Positions 14,927-17,425 of a stretch of 17,425 bases of DNA are shown in pieces; the first letter of the stretch is position 1; every line of letters begins with the position of its first letter. The DNA is from an uncultured Lachnospiraceae bacterium (GTDB lineage: Bacteria > Bacillota > Clostridia > Lachnospirales > Lachnospiraceae). The notes under the pieces are model-generated. The model searched no databases, was not told the DNA's origin, and saw only the letters and a program-made list of their open reading frames with translations. The DNA lies in contig CAPQSW010000007.1 of NCBI GenBank assembly GCA_948688495.1, forward strand, positions 5,704 through 23,128, read 5' to 3'. A program made the position numbers and the translations under genes.

Positions 14927-14952
14927 TTCACATAATTCCGAGGTGAAATTAG

Positions 14953-17425
14953 TTGGATAAATACGAATACAAGTTAAAGCTGGAACAGCTGAAGAATCTT
15001 GTAGAAGAAAAAAATTATAAAACTGCAGCAGAGATTGCGGATTCTATCAACTGGCGCAAAGTTAAAAGTGCTGCGACTTTGTGTATGGTTGGTGAGATTT
15101 ATGACAGATGCAAGCGTTATGAGGAAAGCCATGAGATACTTTTGATGGCATATGACCGTGCCGCAGTGGGCAGGAATATATTATACCGTTTGACGTTGGT
15201 TGCCTTAAAAATGGGGAATTTAGATGAGGCAAAAGATTATTTTGAGGAATTCTTAGAGGTTGCTCCTTACGACAACCAGAAATATATCCTCCGCTATCAG
15301 ATGGAGAAGATGAGCGGCGCAGGCCTTGATCAGTTGATTGGCATTCTGGAAGAGTTCAAGGAACGTGAATACAGAGAGGAATGGGCGTTTGAGCTTGCCT
15401 ATTTGTATCATCGCGCCGGGGACAGCGAACGGTGTGTGGAGGTCTGTGATGAGCTGATACTCTATATTGGTGATGGAAAATATGTAGAAAAGGCATTAGA
15501 ATTAAAAATGCTTTACCAACCCCTTACGATGACGCAGGAGGAAAAATACCGGGAGTTTAAACAGCGTAAGGAAGACGTTGTGGAAGTCCGTCCTACGGAT
15601 GCGTTGGAATCCGGCGAGGTGGTGCGTGAGACCATTCAGATACCTAAGATTACAGCAAATACGGGACGATTTAACACACAGAATCTTCAGGCTGAGATAG
15701 CAAAGAGCATGCAGCAGATACTGGATGCCAACACGAAGGAAACAGTGAACGATACCATGGATAATCTCAAGAAGATGGTGGAGGATATTCCCTATCTTCA
15801 GGTTACCCAGGAGGAAGCTGACCGTGTAGCTGAAGATGAACGTTATGGCCATATCGAGACAGATGAAGAAATTGACGATATGCTCAAGAATGATTTTGCG
15901 GAAATGATGGCGGAGGACTGGGATGGACAGTTCCGTCTTTCTGTCCAGGGAGGCGGAGTGAGAGAGCCGCAGGTCAATGGGCAGATTGGTATAGAGGAGG
16001 TGCTGGCAGACTGGGAGAAGACCAGGCTGGCGGCGGAGACGGCAATGGCGGCGGCACAGCAAAAAAGGCTGGAATCGGCGAAAACACGCGCCATGCAGGA
16101 AGCATGGGATTTGTTGGAGCGGCTTCATGATATTATTCCAAAGCTGGAAGCAGGAATCAGTCCCAAAGAGCTGCTTGAGGAACAGTATCTCCAGAATACC
16201 GCCATGGAGAATCCGGTAAGCGTGCAGGAAGTACAGATGCCGGAAGAAGTACAACTACCCGAAGAAGTGCAGATACCGGAAGAAGTGCACGCATCAGAAG
16301 ATGCGCGGGTATCAGAGATGGTGCAGATACCACGGGAAATGCAAATGCCGGAAGACATACAGCTGCCAGAGGGCATACAGGCGCCAGAAGAAGTACAGAT
16401 ACCAGAAAATATACAGATGCCGGAGGGCATGCAGACGTCAGAAGAAATTCAGACGCCGGAGGGTATGCAGACGCCGGAAGAAGTTATGATACCGGAAGAA
16501 ACACAGATACCGGAGGGCATACAGACGCCGGAAGAAGTTATGATACCGGAGGGCATACAGACGCCGGAAGAAACACAGATACCGGAGGGCATACAGACGC
16601 CGGAAGAAATACAGATACCGAAGGAAGTACAGACGCCGGAGGGCATACAGACGCCGGAAGAAGTGCAGACGCCGGAGGGCATACAGATATCGGAAGAAAC
16701 GCAGATGCCGAAGGAAGTGCAGATGCCGGAGGGCATACAGTTACCAGAAGATGGGCAAAAGCAGGAGAATCCGCCAGACGCCGATTTAGCGTCCAGTTGG
16801 GAAGAAGCTGCAAAGATTTTGGGTGAGCCGATACCGGAAGAATATTTGCAAAAGCTGCGACAGGAAAAAGCGGCGCAAGAGGTATCTTCTACAGATAAGA
16901 AAGCTGTTTCTCTGCAGGAGGAAAGCGCAGCTTCCAAAGAAAAAGAAGAAGCTTCTGTAAAACAGGCAGAGAAGGAATCTTCCAAAGAGAAGGATGCGGG
17001 GCAGTATCTTCAGTCCGTATTTGAGGCGGCAAAAGCATCTAGGGAAGAAAAGGTGAGTGTTCCAAAGATTGAAATTGAGGAACCGGAAGAACATATCAAT
17101 AAGTTGAGTCCAGAACAAAAGAAGATTTTTTCTTACTTTGTTCCAATCAGCGGTATGGAACAACAGCTCTGCCAGGTTTTGGAGGGGGCGCTTCACCGCA
17201 AAGGCAATGACCATACTTCATCAAGCGGCAATATCCTGATTGTTGGCGGCAGAGGAAGCGGTAAGACCGTATTAGCGACGGACCTTATCAAAGTAATCCA
17301 AAAGAGTGGTCTGCATTCCGGCAGCAAGGTAGGGAAGATTACCGGGGAAGCTCTGAATCAAAAGGATTTGAGTCTTCTTTTAAAGAAAGTGGCAGGTGGT
17401 TATCTGATTGTGGAAAAAGCGGGGG
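14953..17425 (+). CDS. TPR - hexapeptide repeat - AAA ATPase-like protein (3' end missing)
   Basis: The frame stays open to the window end, 824 residues visible. It starts at TTG 14953, seven bases after GAGGTG. Residues 1-180 are helical repeats of TPR type (for example NLDEAKDYFEEFLEVAPYD). An acidic linker follows, with an Ala/Arg-rich coiled coil (about 345-395) and 29 tandem hexapeptides (427-600). A second Lys/Glu-rich linker leads to an AAA-like domain beginning near 720 (SPEQKKIFSYFVPISGMEQQL), with Walker A GGRGSGKT at 765-772. The spacing and the GGYLIVEKAG segment (815-824) resemble the Walker B region of SpoVK/CbbX-type AAA proteins (GGxLFIDEAY), but here DE is replaced by EK. No signal peptide or membrane helix is seen. 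TPR and coiled coils suggest a cytoplasmic scaffold; the function is unknown. Confidence 0.88.
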   Translation, partial: MDKYEYKLKLEQLKNLVEEKNYKTAAEIADSINWRKVKSAATLCMVGEIYDRCKRYEESHEILLMAYDRAAVGRNILYRLTLVALKMGNLDEAKDYFEEFLEVAPYDNQKYILRYQMEKMSGAGLDQLIGILEEFKEREYREEWAFELAYLYHRAGDSERCVEVCDELILYIGDGKYVEKALELKMLYQPLTMTQEEKYREFKQRKEDVVEVRPTDALESGEVVRETIQIPKITANTGRFNTQNLQAEIAKSMQQILDANTKETVNDTMDNLKKMVEDIPYLQVTQEEADRVAEDERYGHIETDEEIDDMLKNDFAEMMAEDWDGQFRLSVQGGGVREPQVNGQIGIEEVLADWEKTRLAAETAMAAAQQKRLESAKTRAMQEAWDLLERLHDIIPKLEAGISPKELLEEQYLQNTAMENPVSVQEVQMPEEVQLPEEVQIPEEVHASEDARVSEMVQIPREMQMPEDIQLPEGIQAPEEVQIPENIQMPEGMQTSEEIQTPEGMQTPEEVMIPEETQIPEGIQTPEEVMIPEGIQTPEETQIPEGIQTPEEIQIPKEVQTPEGIQTPEEVQTPEGIQISEETQMPKEVQMPEGIQLPEDGQKQENPPDADLASSWEEAAKILGEPIPEEYLQKLRQEKAAQEVSSTDKKAVSLQEESAASKEKEEASVKQAEKESSKEKDAGQYLQSVFEAAKASREEKVSVPKIEIEEPEEHINKLSPEQKKIFSYFVPISGMEQQLCQVLEGALHRKGNDHTSSSGNILIVGGRGSGKTVLATDLIKVIQKSGLHSGSKVGKITGEALNQKDLSLLLKKVAGGYLIVEKAG
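16231..16752 (+). repeat. 29 tandem 18-bp units encoding a (V/I/T)Q-x-P-E-(E/G) hexapeptide array
   Basis: Counting from GTA at 16231, 29 consecutive 18-bp units encode VQMPEE-like hexapeptides with Gln at position 2, Pro at 4 and Glu at 5 in most. Units 4-6 are the most diverged; from unit 8 on they alternate between a P-E-G and a P-E-E form, giving a partly conserved 36-bp super-repeat. The array keeps frame whatever the copy number. Confidence 0.93.

Noticed and set aside
15502..16254. 250-codon minus-strand frame
   Set aside because: It lies wholly opposite the TPR-linker coding region, has no ribosome binding site and shows no recognisable domain.
16231..16752. CRISPR-like regular repetition
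   Set aside because: The units are contiguous 18-bp coding repeats with no unique spacers, in frame within a large gene.
16125..16985. Minus-strand frames rich in repeated Cys-Met-Pro-Ser-Gly motifs
   Set aside because: They are the antisense reading of the 18-bp repeat array; the plus frame is continuous from the TPR region to Walker A and has a ribosome binding site.

Overview
This window looks like a chromosomal segment from an obligately anaerobic, low-to-mid GC Bacillota, most likely a Lachnospiraceae-type gut clostridium. The evidence is the strong AGGAGG-type ribosome binding sites with several TTG/GTG starts, [FeFe]-hydrogenase maturation genes (hydE, hydG), a biotin synthase with an anaerobe-type cysteine pattern, an RsgI-like anti-sigma factor and a VanR/PhoB-type two-component pair. 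The genus is inference; there is no rRNA or other decisive marker.

Left part (1-1833, + strand): an apparent three-gene operon. It holds the 3' end of an acidic, Pro/Glu-rich protein with three Cys-flanked D-x-N-G-D-G calcium-loop-like repeats and a Gly/His tail, then an ECF sigma factor, then a single-pass RsgI-like anti-sigma factor that also ends in a His-rich tail. A terminator whose stem contains the last anti-sigma codons closes the unit. Next (1879-3092) is a monocistronic bioB with a near-consensus promoter, a BirA-like dyad over the -35 box and its own terminator.

Middle (3093-6249): about 620 bases without a convincing intact gene but rich in inverted repeats, with a possible decayed ATPase fragment. 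The last 110 bases look like a regulated leader (hairpin, terminator-like hairpin with T-run, 16-bp palindrome) ahead of hydE-hydG. These two radical SAM enzymes make the precursors of the [FeFe]-hydrogenase H-cluster; hydF and the hydrogenase are not in the window. A bidirectional terminator separates hydG from the convergent minus-strand genes.

Minus-strand block (6254-10962): a 902-residue sensor kinase with a roughly 400-residue extracytoplasmic domain and its OmpR/PhoB-family response regulator form one operon, with paired GTAACAG repeats upstream of the regulator. Beyond a terminator lies a separate coiled-coil protein gene with a near-consensus promoter.

Right part (11035-17425, + strand): a YbhJ-like aconitase-family hydratase with a promoter divergent from the coiled-coil gene, an AI-2E-family membrane protein, and the 5' part (824 codons) of a large TPR-linker-AAA protein. 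The linker of that protein contains 29 tandem hexapeptides encoded by an 18-bp repeat, and its Walker B position reads EK rather than DE. No tRNA, rRNA, CRISPR array or intact insertion sequence was recognised.
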